A stretch of 64,000 nt of DNA from Larix kaempferi (GCA_027924585.1 BSBM01001927.1:248001-312000), one strand, 5' to 3'. Shown: positions 10,795-22,744, numbered from the stretch's first letter. Notes: a model not told the origin generated them from the sequence alone. A program made the numbers and translations.

Positions 10795-12144
10795 ATGCAG
10801 ATCAAGATGGTCCCCAAACTGTTGCTAGTGCTCTTGATAGCCGCAATGGCTACAATGGCTGCCTCACCTCCTAAGCCTGTGGACGTGCCATTCCAAAAAA
10901 ACTATGTTCCAACCTGGGCATCTGATCATATCAAATACATCAATGGTGGAACTGAGATTCAGCTTTCTCTTGACAAATGGACAGGTATTACCCAGGTCTT
11001 TGGCTTTTTATCCATTCACCATTAAATCTTTTATCATTGATGTAGCTGCATTACCTATTCTGTCTATGAGCTTTTCTTAGCTGATTCTAAGACCATCAGC
11101 ATTTTGCACATTATTTTCCAGAATGAACATTTCATTAATGGACTTTCTGCATTGAGCATGAAGCTTACCTGCTATTTCATGGCATTGTGGCAGGCACTGG
11201 TTTCCAATCCAAGGGTACCTACTTGTTTGGACACTTCAGTATGCAGATAAAGATGGTTCCTGGTGACTCTGCAGGCACTGTTACTGCCTTTTATGTAAGA
11301 AATATGCTTATGTTTCATATCTTTGTTTATTGTGTGCTGTCTTCATTAGTTCATCTCATCCTCAACTTCTCCTGGCTTGCAAAGAAATCACAGAAGCTCT
11401 TGTTGATTTACATTTTTCCATCATCCTAATAGTAGTGTACTTTGCTTGTTTGAACAGCTATCCTCCCAGAACTCTGAACATGATGAAATAGATTTTGAGT
11501 TCTTAGGCAATAGGTCTGGACAACCTTATATACTCCAAACTAATGTTTTCAGTGGAGGAAAGGGGAACAGAGAGCAGCGTATATACCTCTGGTTCGACCC
11601 CACAACAGATTATCATTCCTACGCTGTGCTCTGGAACATGCATCAGATTGTGTAAGTAAACTGAATGTTGGGTTTTAAGAATTTATACAGATTTTGTACT
11701 AGTTTTAATCTGCTCTCTTAAGTAACACTGGATTTGGATTTCAGATTCTTTGTGGACGATGTCCCGATCAGAGTTTTCAAGAATAGCAGGGATTTAGGAG
11801 TGAGGTATCCGTTCAACCAGCCCATGAAAATATACTCAAGCCTGTGGAATGCTGATGACTGGGCTACAAGGGGTGGGCTGGAGAAGACAGATTGGAGCAA
11901 GGCACCCTTCGTTGCATCATACAAGGGATTCCACGTGGATGGGTGTGAAGCCTCTGTGTCTAACTCGGCCTGTCCAACTCTTGGTCGTCGATGGTGGGAT
12001 CAGAAAGCCTTCGATGACCTTGATGGAATGCAATGGAGAAAACTGAAGGGAGTTCGTGACATGTACACCATCTACAACTACTGCGCTGACAGAGGGAGGT
12101 ATTCTGCAATGCCTCCAGAGTGCACCAGGGACCGTGACATCTAA
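10795..12144 (+). CDS. Xyloglucan endotransglucosylase/hydrolase (XTH), four exons
   Basis: Secreted GH16-family enzyme that cuts xyloglucan in the cell wall and rejoins it to another chain (or to water), loosening or rebuilding the wall. Exons are 10795-10984, 11194-11294, 11458-11651 and 11745-12144, all introns GT-AG. They join in frame to 885 bp (294 aa), the usual length. An N-terminal hydrophobic signal peptide ([15 protein letters not shown]) precedes the mature enzyme. The catalytic motif [11 protein letters not shown] is in exon 3, directly followed by the conserved N-glycosylation site [14 protein letters not shown] and a C-terminal XET_C region with four Cys (DGCEAS, NSACPT, YNYCADR, PPECTRD) are in exon 4. 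The start at 10795 was chosen because it leads into the signal peptide; an in-frame ATG at 10807 is possible. No disruption is seen, so it is probably functional. Confidence 0.95.
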
Positions 12145-12273
12145 TGGCTGCCACTTACAGGCTCATTCATAGATATGGTTATGTAATCTATTATTATTAG
12201 GAATGCTTTGTTATTTATGTCAGCGTTGCTGTTTTGCAGTAACGACAAGTATCTTTGTAAAGCTTGAAATATT

Positions 12274-12279
12274 AATAAA
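12274..12279 (+). terminator. Polyadenylation signal of XTH
   Basis: AATAAA about 130 bp after the stop codon, at a usual distance for a plant 3' UTR. Confidence 0.6.
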
Positions 12280-12299
12280 ACTAATCAGCGATGGTTAGG

Positions 12300-12716
12300 G
12301 TGTCTCAAATTTTCATCATTTAATAAAACGTCGCGTAGTTCGACAATTCGTTAATAAAAGTCAGATACAGATACTGCAGATAAACTTAAAAGCTGTCACC
12401 TCTACTGTTGTTTTGATTTTCACACTACGAGACATGTTGAAAACTTGCCGACATAAAGATTCAAGAGTTTACGTTGTAAATAGCAATGAGAAATGCTCAA
12501 TAATAGCATTCTAATTTATCACAATGTCTATTTATAGGGTGGTTACCTCTTGCATGTTAACTATCTGAGATTACACTTTCATAAAACACATTATTGTGTA
12601 AATCTCTCCATGAGTTGTGGATGGAGGTTCATTTTTAAAAGTGTTACATAGATTTATTCATTTTTCATTGCTTTAGTTATTTTTCTTTTTCTTTTCTTCA
12701 GCTTTAATTTCTATAT
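12300..12716. other. XTH downstream spacer, no gene seen
   Basis: Non-coding sequence between the gene and the LINE insertion. It ends at the left target duplication of that LINE. Confidence 0.5.
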
Positions 12717-12729
12717 TTGGTTTTGATTA
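12717..12729. repeat. Left target-site duplication of LINE (13 bp)
   Basis: TTGGTTTTGATTA recurs at 15232-15244. It directly precedes the poly-T tract that marks the 3' end of a minus-strand LINE. Confidence 0.75.
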
Positions 12730-12921
12730 TTTTTTTTTCCCAAGAAAAAATTATATTCTATTGATCATAAAGAATTTAGAATATATTTTACAAGTGTTGT
12801 TGCACGATAAGAAAATTTATGAGGATAACCTTTAAGTGTTCATTCTAGTTACAAAACAGAAATCTGTAAATTAAAATATATCAGTCATTTATACTTTCAA
12901 AAATATCCAATGTTTTCCACC

Positions 12922-13500
12922 TTATTTCCTATGTTCCATTACTGATTCTAATGATCTTGCATTTGCCAACTTCCAACAGAAGTCCCTTTTTAGACAGTTT
13001 GAATCAGCTATTGCATTCTCTCTGTAAACATGAGCAAATTCCACTTTACCAAAATGGTTCATCAATCCCTCCAAGTTGCTTCCAAGATTTTGTAAAGAAT
13101 GATTTCTAAGTCTGATTACTTGTAGCATGAACTTAATCCATAACATTGAATCCCCCAAAACTTTCTTTGATTGCACCTTAAGTTCTTTTGCCACTTGTAG
13201 GAGTATTTTCAACGCAAGGCCCTCCACCCTATTATTGGTACCTTCACCTCCATTAGCTTCAAAGCTTATAGTGATAGTTTCTGACAGTTTCAAAAAACCA
13301 CCTAATCCACACTTGCCAGATGCACAAGCCCCATAAAAAAACCCCACAATGTCTGTCTCGTCCATTTTAATCTCTTTAATCTGTCTTCTCTTTTCCTGCC
13401 TTTCCTGCCCCAGAAACAATTTATAGGTAGATAGAATTTGCAAGGTAACAAAGAAGCTGGGAAGGTGTTGATCTTCAAATAAAGATTGATTCCTGGCCAA
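12922..13500 (-). pseudogene. LINE RNase H domain with first catalytic Asp lost
   Basis: A 192-codon open frame reads as LINE RNase H. Visible motifs are GFFYGACASGKCGLGG (the first catalytic Asp of the usual FDGA motif is Tyr here), TNNRVEGLALK (Glu), VLGDSMLWIK (Asp) and VYRENAIADSN (last Asp). Although the frame is open, loss of the first active-site Asp would disable the enzyme. It is the C-terminal end of the same ORF2 as the two frames at 13510-13880 and 14639-15217. Confidence 0.85.
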
Positions 13501-13509
13501 CCAAACATA

Positions 13510-13880
13510 CTAAGCTACCAAGAAAGGTAGGCAACGCAAAGTTTTCAGATTATAATCAGAATACCAATTTTTTAAACAGCTATCATAAGAGTTACCTTCA
13601 CCCATGAAGCACTGCTGTAAATTGAAACTCAAACCTGTCCATACTTGTTGCACAAACGAACAGTACAAAAAGAGGTGCTCGTCGTTTTCTTCATCATTTC
13701 TACAGAGACTACACCTACCAGGTCCCTGGAAATTTCTTCTTTGCAATTTATCCCAAGTAAGTACCTTGCCATATAAAATGAGCCAAACTTGTATCTTACT
13801 TTTATGGGTCGTCCTTGTCTTCCAAAGTTTTTTCCACCACCACTTAGGCTTGATTTCTCTGTCCCTCCATAGTGAGGCAT
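13510..13880 (-). pseudogene. LINE ORF2 zf-RVT segment
   Basis: Two overlapping minus-strand frames give a zinc-binding segment: RCSLCRNDEENDEHLFLYCSFVQQVW has the Cys-x2-Cys ... His ... Cys spacing of the zf-RVT domain found between reverse transcriptase and RNase H in plant LINEs. The frame changes near 13740, so at least one indel has occurred. It is cut from the RT part by the solo LTR at 13905-14545. Confidence 0.8.
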
Positions 13881-13899
13881 AGGCTTCCTTGACCGAGAA

Positions 13900-13904
13900 A
13901 GTCC
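13900..13904. repeat. Left 5-bp target duplication of copia solo LTR
   Basis: AGTCC directly before the LTR, repeated at 14546-14550 directly after it. Confidence 0.85.
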
Positions 13905-14545
13905 TGTTGATGTATTTGTAACTTCAGAAGATATTCACTTGTATATTGTATTTGTACTTTATTGTATCCCCAACGGAGATGTATTATTCCTCCGATTGGA
14001 AGTGTCGACAGTTGTACTTGCATGTGTCGCAAGTTATGTTGTAAGTGTCGTAACTTATACTTGAGGGGTTATTAGACCACCTTGATGGGGTCGGCCCTGT
14101 ATGAGTCATGTGGGTCAAAGGGTTATTAGACCACTCTAGTGGGGTCGGCCCAGTTAGTATTATGTTAAGTGGTTAAGTTGGGGCCGACCTAGTTAGAGTT
14201 AAAAGGAAAGTCAAGTTAGTGTATAAATAGAGAGAGTGTCTCTCTCATTTTACACATTATCTCATTCACTCACTTTGCATTAGTGAGAGAGAGGAGGAGT
14301 GCGCACAAGTGGAGGAGGAGTATGCTGTTGAAGATATCTATCTCTTGGGTTTGATCATGGTGATCTTTGTATTGGTGCTTATTCTATCTCTGAGGAAGTT
14401 GCGGGGATTTTCACCTTCTTGGTTTTCCTCGGTGAAATGTTTTGTGTCTCTTGTCTCTTGTCTCTTAAATGCTTGATATATTGTACATGTTGTTCTTTCA
14501 GTTAAGATCCTAGATCCGAATGAATTAAATTATGAAAAATTAACA
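13905..14545 (+). mobile_element. Ty1/copia solo LTR (641 bp)
   Basis: Begins TGTTGATG and ends TTAACA, and is flanked by the 5-bp duplication AGTCC. It shares many blocks with the copia 5' LTR at 61694-62297, including two copies of a GGGTTATTAGACCA...GGGGTCGGCC phrase and a TATAAATA promoter box (here at 14222-14229) followed by a CTC-rich start region. No internal sequence remains, so it is the product of recombination between the two LTRs of a full element that had inserted into the LINE. Confidence 0.9.
14222..14229 (+). promoter_or_regulatory. TATA box in copia solo LTR
   Basis: TATAAATA 317 bp into the LTR, at the same relative place as in the LTRs at 50163 and 61694. Confidence 0.7.
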
Positions 14546-14550
14546 AGTCC
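14546..14550. repeat. Right 5-bp target duplication of copia solo LTR
   Basis: AGTCC, partner of 13900-13904. Confidence 0.85.
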
Positions 14551-14638
14551 CTCCTTCCTCACTTCCATGCCACTGTAAAACCTCAGAACTATTTCCTAAC
14601 TTAGTAAATCCTTTGATCAATTCTGCTATCCAATTGTT

Positions 14639-15217
14639 CTAGCATTTTACCCATCTGGCAGGGATTTGCAATTCTGTTGCCGATTTCCAGGTTTGACTCA
14701 GACAAGACCCCCAACCCGCTACATCAGCAAGAAACCTAAGACCCCTTGCATCCAAATAGTCCAAAAACTCTGTGGAGAAACCTGGTACCTTGAAGACTCC
14801 TTTGTAAGAATCTCTTCCGATCCTAGCCTCCCAACCATTCCCCTCTATCCAAACCAATATGTTACCAACAACATGAGATGCTGCCACTATCACTTTCCAG
14901 AATAGCAATCCCCCTCTGTTGCTTTTGCCCGGTTTCTGAATCCAGTCCATCATAGTTCCATTTCCCAAGTATTTATAACGTAGTATATCTTTCCACTTAC
15001 CTTCCATAGTCATGAAATGCCAAACCGACTTGGCTGCCAATGCCTCCCCAAAAATATGCAAATCTTTAAACCCCCATCCTCCAGCCTCTTTGGGTTTAGA
15101 CATAGACACCCATGATGTCCAATGTAAACCTCTTTTTGCTGTACCTATCCACAAAAATTTGAAGAAAAGCTTTTTGATAGAATGCAAAACCCCATGTGGG
15201 ATTTTCGCGATAATCAT
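14639..15217 (-). pseudogene. LINE reverse transcriptase C-terminal region
   Basis: A 192-codon open frame reads as the region after the RT palm in plant LINE ORF2: FFKFLWIGTAKRGLHWTSW, then SKPKEAGGWGFKDLHIFGEALAAKSVWHF. The catalytic part of RT lies upstream and is absent because the insertion is 5'-truncated at about 15231. The frame is unbroken here, so this LINE is younger than the one at 1-720. Confidence 0.85.
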
Positions 15218-15231
15218 CCAATAAACATGAA

Positions 15232-15309
15232 TTGGTTTTGATTACTTATGTTTGATCATATGAAGTATATTTGGTTTTGATTACTTATGTTTGATCATTA
15301 TCAATATGA
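15232..15309. repeat. 39-bp tandem duplication including the LINE target repeat
   Basis: TTGGTTTTGATTACTTATGT begins at 15232 and again at 15271. The first copy contains the right target-site duplication of the LINE. Confidence 0.8.
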
Positions 15310-15628
15310 TAGAGATCTAGGATCCAATTTAGATGTAAAATTTTGATATCTGAAAATTTTTAAAAGTTTAGAAAAAAATTATATCTCGAAAAATTTAATC
15401 CTCTCATCAAAATTTAAATGTATTTAAGTTAATTTTAATTTTTAAAATTTTATAAACTAACATATAATTTTTTTTATTTTTAGTAAGATTACATTGTTAC
15501 AACATCTTTCCCATCTACTCCTTTACTTTGTCTTATCATGATTTCGAAGGTCATCACCCAGGAAAACTTTTCTTCAATTTGTTTTTGGAGTACATTTCAT
15601 ACAGTGTTGTTTGTGTATTATTATAGGT

Positions 15629-15862
15629 AAATTAGATTTTTGGAATTACAAAATCTTATATTGTCCATGTTATTTCAAAGCACCAGAACACTTGAATTTG
15701 TTATAGCATAAATTGGATCTTTTTAATTACAAAATTTGATATTGTGGGTCTTGTTTCAAAGCACCATAACCCTTGAATTTGATATGACCTAAATTAGATC
15801 TTTATAATTACAAATTTTTTGTGGGTGTTATTTCAAAGCACCAGAACACTTGAATTTGTTCT
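15629..15862. repeat. Three tandem copies of an about 80-bp unit
   Basis: Imperfect units start near 15629, 15711 and 15791. Each has an AATTACAAA block and a TTTCAAAGCACCA(G/T)AAC block. Non-coding. Confidence 0.75.
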
Positions 15863-15869
15863 ATGTTGG

Positions 15870-17169
15870 TGTGCTACTTTTCTATTTAGGTAAGATTTTG
15901 CTCTGCTGTTGCATCTTCAATTTCTCAATGATTTGTCATTTTGACATTCATTTGAAGTATTCTTTTTTTTAAATTGTCATTTGTCCTCTCGGAATAATTA
16001 AAAGTAAATGGGCATTTTTTTTTTGAAATACTAGACGTTTTAGATATGATATAAAATGGTAACATAGAAATTTAATTGTAAAAGTATCATAATTAATTAT
16101 GGTTATCCAAGATATAATTTTAGTTAAATATAAAAAAACAATAATCAAGTCAATTATGTAAGTCAATAATGATTATTCAAAATTATTTTGGTGAAACATA
16201 ATAAACAATATCCAATCAATATTATTAAAGAATGGTAGAAATATGAAATTACCTTTATCCACCATCCATATATAATTTATTATTATAAATATTTAAATAA
16301 TGTAATTTTTATATTTATGATTATAAAATTATTAAAATATTGTGAATATTTATATATAAATAATTTTTTTTAAATATTATAATATTATTGTTTTCATCTT
16401 ATGCTTATGGGTTAACTCATAATTAGCAATAACCACATTAATAATAATGTGTGTGGTATATGTCCACATATATTTGGCATATTTTACATTAAAATTTATT
16501 AATACCAAACACTTTATTATTAATGTGATTGTTATTCAGAAGAGTAATTAATATATATATTGAAAAATTATAATCATTAATAATAGCAATTAAATTTCTA
16601 ATAAATAAACAACAATTGAAATTGAATGAGAAAAACGCGGGGAAATCAAATATGGCTAAACCGTTAAACGTTTAGAAAATTTCTTTCACACTTTGTCAGT
16701 TTTGATGAAGACTTTATTCCATTTTTCTTCTTTTTCTTGATGGTCTCCGTTGTTTCTTTCTTTTATCTTTTCTTAGGTGATGTCATTTGTTTCTTTCTTT
16801 TATCGCTTCTCAAGTCACCTCGTATTACAGATCAAATTTTCTGACAACAATAAGAGTCCGATGTACATATTGATTGCATTGCATGATTATCAACTTGACC
16901 AATGCTATAAATCTTTATGTGGTTAGATTCACCATTATACACATAAAGATAGCTCTGGTTGATGTTTCTTTGTCATTTTGACCCATTATTTCTACACTGA
17001 AATCATTATTCACATGTTGATCTTTGCAACCCATGGCAAGAGATTATGGTTTCACATTGTAATTACATCCAAGTTATTAGACCACAGACCACAGTGTAAT
17101 TATGGTTTCACAGTGTAATATATATAAATGTATCAGACCACAGTTATTCAATATACTTAATATTGAATA
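15870..17169. other. AT-rich stretch, no gene seen
   Basis: Long AT runs without a supported reading frame. A short CTTTCACACTTTGTCAG phrase near 16684 resembles part of the repeat at 20610-20780. Confidence 0.5.
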
Positions 17170-18740
17170 GAAGAATTGTTTGCCCATTTAAAAGATATTG
17201 TTGATGTACTAAATTTGTACGGAGATGAGGACCATCATGAAGACCCTTCAAATCTATATATGTGTGTGGGGCCTCTTAATTCTATATATGTGTGCCCTGG
17301 ATGCATGTGTCTCTCCCAATCATGTCACACATGGCAACCCGGTCCATCCACCTGGCGATGGCATCCTGCACTAGTCACCTCCTAGTCAAGATGGCAGGCA
17401 CTCGAGCGGTTGTAGTTATGAGGATGGCGCGCGAATTAATGGTAATAAATTGCAGTGATTATGCTGAGGCTGGACTCGGCCAACGACGTCCCTTCACATT
17501 AAACGGGGTAGCTGGTTCTTGAATCTCCCACGTGTGGATCATCTGCATCCCTTCTCCAAGGCTGTTAAATGATGGACATGCCTCATTCCACTCTCATTTG
17601 CAATCCCAGGCTACTCTCTGTTGTGAATTGCTCTGCTGAGAATTGCTCCTCTCGAATTATCATTGTCTGGGAGATTGATCTTTACATCATGACTTGGCCG
17701 CGAGGAACCTCCAAGTGTGGGGCTGGTCATGGCGTCGATCGTGATGCTACTTCTCCGGGAAAGAATAAGGCAACCATCAGTGGTTATGAGCAATGTATCG
17801 GCTCCGGTCCGCTTGTTAATCAATGCCTCAGAATCAATTCGTGTAGCTGATATTCTAGCCATCGGCAACCAAGGTAACCAGATTAATTATTACTAGCTTA
17901 TTAAAAACATGATGGGCACCCTGGTCGAGGAGATGTTGGAAAATTAGAACTTTGCCAAGTCCTCCATTTTGGATATCAAAGCTAAATTGGTTCACCTGGA
18001 TGAAAAACTAGTTAACTTGGACACCAGTCTTGCTGGTGATAAATATTCTTTGGGTAGGTGCACGACTCTTCGCAGGGGATTGGCTCAAGAGGAACCCTGT
18101 AAGTACACTACTGGCTTGGTCAAAATGGACGTTGCTAATATTGGAGTGGTATCCTCTACTACCGTCGCCCCTCCAATTTCACAGGAAATGAGGGGCACCG
18201 CTGCTGAAGTCTCTATCGCTGCTATAGGAACTCCTTCTGGATCGGTTCTTTCTACATCTGGTGTCTCTCAGGGTATCCCTCCCCTGCATGCCAGCTTTTC
18301 CATTCTATCCGCCATCGACTCGTTGCATTTCAAACGTGTCTAGAAGAAAAAAGAGGATGCCTCCCCATGTCGCAAAACATAACCGCTAACACCAAAGCTC
18401 CCTCCCCAAGGTTGGGATGATGACTTTTTCGGCAGCTTTCGTATTGTTGAAGACAAGTCGAGTTCTCATAATGAAGAAGCAAGTACTTTGGATGGAAGTC
18501 CCTAGTTTGGCTTTATAAATTGTTTTCATCCTCTGTTATGTTTTTTCATATGTTATGTAATGACTCTAATGGCACTTGGTCTCCTCAGACAGGTCTGTTT
18601 TTCTATGTTACTCATTTGCCTAGCATTTTTGAGCGTCTGGGTTGGTGGTTTCACCACCCAAGGCCGCTAAGGTTAGCTAGCCGTCATGTAATTTTTGAAC
18701 TCTTTTTATAAATATACTGATGCAAGTTTACAAAAAAAAT
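17170..18740 (+). pseudogene. Second copy of the LINE-tail reading frame
   Basis: Diverged relative of 730-2212. Near 17888 it reads LIKNMMGTLVEEML, matching LVKNMLGELMDDML of the first copy, with a stop where the first copy has Trp. A charged, Leu-rich block follows (KAKLVHLDEKLVNLDTSL), then a Ser/Thr/Pro-rich open frame to 18343. The 3' part contains GGTTTCACCACCCAAGGCC and ends in an A-rich tail at about 18732, as LINE 3' ends do. No RNase H or RT was seen upstream, so this copy is either 5'-truncated or a short derivative. Function unknown. Confidence 0.45.
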
Positions 18741-20605
18741 AAAATTTTATATATATATGTCTATGTATAGGTGCGTATGTGAATATAAAATGGTACTTTC
18801 CATTGTAAATAGCAATTAAGATATCGATCATTCTTTATTACTTTATATAAATGTGAAGTTTGAGGCCATCGCATTTTTAAACAAGCATAAAAAATGATTG
18901 AGTAAATTTGTAAATATTCTATACCTTCTATTTTTAAAATTAAAAATGTTCAATATACCTTATTGCATCTTGAAAAGTTGGTCTTTCCACTAGATGAGAA
19001 TATGGAGATGACTAGTACCCAATGTAAAATTATAAGATACTTAACATGAAATGCATAGGCATCTTAAGAGTGCTTCAAATTCCATTCAAAGCCATGGTGA
19101 TGCTTAGAAGGGTTGATATAAAGATGATAAGTTTGATTGAAATTATAGAATAAGCAAGAAGATCATTTTCCATTAAATATTGACATTATTAAAATTTATT
19201 TTACTTCTAAATTTAAAGAGAAATAGTGATGTCATATAAAAATAGAGAATAAGAGAAAATTAAGATACTATGAAGGTGGAGGATGAAAAACACTTAAATC
19301 TTTTAAAATATTTTATGTTGCATTCATATTAAATATCAATTTCAAAATGTTTGTTATTATATCAACCTACCTAACCTTTTAACTCAAGTCAATACTATAG
19401 AGATATAGAAAATATTCTCTTCAACCAAAGTTGATAAAAGTGGACATTAACAATCATCATCATCGTCATATATAAACAATGATGGAAAAAAGCATTTTCT
19501 AGAGTTTGCTTCACTAATGTATCATGGTAATTTTTTAAACAAGGCTAACTTTTATACTTTTCCACCTTTTTAAGTTTGCAATGATTGGAATTATGCTAGA
19601 TGATATGTGTTAAAAGTGTAATTTTGGATTGTTGAAATTATCATTTATACTATGAAAATGAATTCACCTTCCTCCAGGTGAGGGCACCAAAAAACCTCGT
19701 TATAACTTGCGGGTTATGGAAGAGCCCCTGCTAACCGTGGGGAAATAGGAGAAGTGTGCAAATATTTTAATGACCCATCTAAAAATTGTCTTGCAAGGGC
19801 CACAAGGCCAAAGGGAATAATAAAGTGCTTTTTGTGTAAAGAGGAAGGATTGGTGGTTTAGCTCAGTATGTGTGGTTATGGAGTAAAAATAATAAATGAT
19901 TAATGCTTAGAAAGTTGGTCACGTTCTTGATTTTAAGAAGTAAGAAAAAGTAAGAGAGAGCATGAGGTGGATTATGAAGATAAAGATTTAGGACAGACGA
20001 GAGAAATGGAAGAATTGACAAGAGATAGAAAAAAATGTCTAAATTTGAAAAGAAATTTTTTTGAACTCACTGTATTTTAATAATATAAGATAATTATTTA
20101 CTTATAAAAAGTGTGAAGGTTTTTTTTAAGTGTTTTAGAAGTTTTTTAATTTCTTAATTAAACATGTTAATTTTAAAAACCTTTCCATACAATATTTTTT
20201 TGGTGTTTTAGAATTTTTTTAATTTTTTTTATTGAAAAACTATGTTATTGTTGTTTTTTCATGTTAATTTTAAAAACTTTTTCCATATAATATAGTAACC
20301 TCTTTTAAGGCCATTTTCAAAATATTGTTTATAGCTTTTTTTTATAATAATAATGTTGAGATCACAATTATGTAGTAAAATTTATTTATTTTTCTTCTTA
20401 AATTTTTTATTTTTTTCAAATGTAATATAGTAATAGCTTGAAATTTTTTGTTTTATTTTTATATTATGTTATTAATATTTTTTACTAATATTTTTGTTTT
20501 CAAATTCACTTTAATTAATAGAAATTATATTCTTAATAAAAATTGAAAAAAATAATTCATTTTCATTAATCGAAATTATAAAATCCAGATTAAAAAGTTA
20601 AATAA
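18741..20605. other. AT-rich stretch, no gene seen
   Basis: No domain could be assigned. Poly-T and poly-A runs are common between 20100 and 20560. Confidence 0.5.
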
Positions 20606-20609
20606 TTGT

Positions 20610-20780
20610 ACTTGTTTCACACTTTGTCGAGTATGAGAAAGACTTTGTTCCATTTCATGTCGATCCTCTTCTTCTAGTGGTGTTGACTGCCAAAGTCTTG
20701 AAATACTTGTTTCACACTGTCGAGTTTGACAAAGACTTTGCTCCCTTTCATGTCGATCCACTACTTCTGGTGTCGACTAG
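20610..20780. repeat. Two copies of an about 95-bp unit
   Basis: ACTTGTTTCACACT...GTCGAG...AAAGACTTTG...CATGTCGATCC occurs twice in tandem with small differences. Confidence 0.75.
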
Positions 20781-21157
20781 CAACCATACTCTTCATGTGG
20801 AGCAATGGGGTTCTTTATTATCTTGCTAACTTTTTCCACGACTATCAAAATGTTACTTGGACCATTCACATGTCATTTGTGACATGTCGGCTGAAGTCGG
20901 TGTGAGGTTGAATAGATCGCAAGCATGTACGAAAATTCTATTAAATGTTAAAAAAGGGTTTTTTTTAATGGTTTGTATACCATGCATTACATCATCTTCT
21001 TCCTACTTTTCTTAAATAGTGTTATTTATGTTTTGGGAAATGGAATAACAAATCATTCGAATGTGAAATCAACTTTACTCGAAACATATATTCACAAAAT
21101 TTTAACTCTAAAATATTTGTTTTTAATAACAATCCAGCATCAAACATTAAATGGATT

Positions 21158-21480
21158 GTGTCATATGGATGTGTGAGGTTGACGAGATCACACATCCATA
21201 TGGATATTAAGAATTTAAAAGTGGTGGCTAAGAAAGATTGGCCATGCCCCAAGACACTCAAGACCTTGCATGCATTCTTAGGATTGACTAGCTACTACAA
21301 AAAAATTATGAAGAATTATGGAAAAATTGCAGCCCCTTTAATGTCATTTCTAGAAAAGAACATTTTTTTTTTCTAGAGTAATGAAGTTGAGAAAGACTTG
21401 TTTGTCTCAAAGGATGCCATGTACACTACTCCAATATTGGCAATGCCTTTTCACAAAGACTTTTGTCTTGGAATGTGATT
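21158..21480 (+). pseudogene. Ty3/gypsy RT-RNase H junction fragment
   Basis: One frame reads WPCPKTLKTLHAFLGLTSYY and KNYGKIAAPLMSFLEKN, the well-known link between gypsy reverse transcriptase and RNase H. It continues after a stop with NEVEKDLFVSKDAM and TPILAMPFHKDF, the start of RNase H, then is lost. Only about 320 bp is recognisable. No LTR could be tied to it. Confidence 0.8.
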
Positions 21481-21489
21481 CCTCATGAA

Positions 21490-22744
21490 GAGATATTTAT
21501 GTTAGGGCCTACCCTAACCTGCCTTACTTTAGGAGTTGGTTATACATTGTATACATCCATCTATTTAAAAAAAGGCCAAATAAGTTAGTGTTTAACAACC
21601 AATGTAAAAAGGGTCTCCTTATTAACTAAGACCTCCTAGGAAGTTGGTACTTGTAATTATTTGACCATGTGAAGTAGTTAGGGTTTTGGATCTCGAAAGC
21701 CTATCTAAAGAGCTACAAGGTTATGAGGGGTTTTTTCAAGAATTATTGTAATGAAGCTATGATCAAGTGAAAGTTTTACCTACCTCAAGAGGCCTATGAA
21801 CATTGCTTCCTAAAGCTACTCTCATAATATAAAGCTTATTTCTTGCCATATCTATCTTTCTATTGTATAATGTTTATTGTTCTGCCCTATAAATTTGGGT
21901 CTAATATATCTTAACCTCTATATATCATGTATCGTTTTAAGTTTTAGGGCTAAATGTAACACACCCGAAATTCTCGGTGCGATTTTGAGGAAATGGGGTG
22001 CAAATGTTTTCCTTTTGATCATCCAATAAAACATTATTCTAGTCCTCTAATTCTATTGATCATAGTTAGACATTCATTTCATGCATGTAGAACCATTTAA
22101 ATTGAGATTTAATGTTTAATGTTTAATCTTGTTCTTAGTTAAAACACCTTTAATGGCATAGCTTATATGAATATACAACCCAACATAGATGAATATGATG
22201 CTTCTATTCCCTTAACCAAAGCTTACCAATCATGATAAGAAGGGTAATTACTTCTCAAGTCAATCCTCCACGAAAATATAAGAACAACACCTATATCAGT
22301 GCAACATTTATAATATATATATATATATATATAACAATTACATCATGACCTTCTTTGTAAATTTATGATCTCCAATGCATTCTTTCTGCATACCATACGA
22401 AGACTAACTAGGCATTTAAAACTTAACAAGAGAACGATATAACACTTGTTAACATAGTATAACTCATTATATGTTGATTCATAATATTTTCTACCTCAAA
22501 TCAAAATCCTTGACCATTTCATGGTGCCACTATTTTCTTTATCAAAATACCTTGCCTTTGCATCCTTTATAACATTCATTTAACTATAATGTACAATACA
22601 TGTACCGTGAACACATCAATGGCATCAATGGACATAATATAAATATACATCTTTTATCAAATAAATCACCCTCATTATGATTATGAAAATCTCTTATAAA
22701 CCATTTGAATGCATATGTGCTCCCATTTATACACATTGTCATTA
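21490..22744. other. No gene seen; contains a (TA)n tract
   Basis: A sequence beginning TGTTAGGGCC near 21499 could be an LTR edge, but no matching end or target duplication was found. A simple TA repeat lies at about 22313-22333. Confidence 0.4.

Larger units (their letters stand above)
12730..15231 (-). mobile_element. 5'-truncated LINE interrupted by a copia solo LTR
   Basis: The minus-strand LINE has its poly-A tail at 12730 (poly-T on plus) and a truncated 5' end at about 15231. It is flanked by the 13-bp repeat TTGGTTTTGATTA. The element holds, in order, the C-terminal part of the RT domain, a zf-RVT domain and RNase H. A 641-bp copia solo LTR plus its 5-bp target duplication sits between the RT-end and zf-RVT parts. 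The LINE inserted about 450 bp beyond the XTH polyadenylation signal and was later hit by the copia element. Confidence 0.85.

Noticed and set aside
19845-19920. tRNA-like A-box phrase (GTTTAGCTCAGTATG)
   Set aside because: No B-box, no acceptor-stem pairing and no anticodon arm could be found downstream.
21499-21990. Possible LTR beginning TGTTAGGGCC after the gypsy fragment
   Set aside because: No matching right end, primer site or target duplication could be identified, so it is left unannotated.
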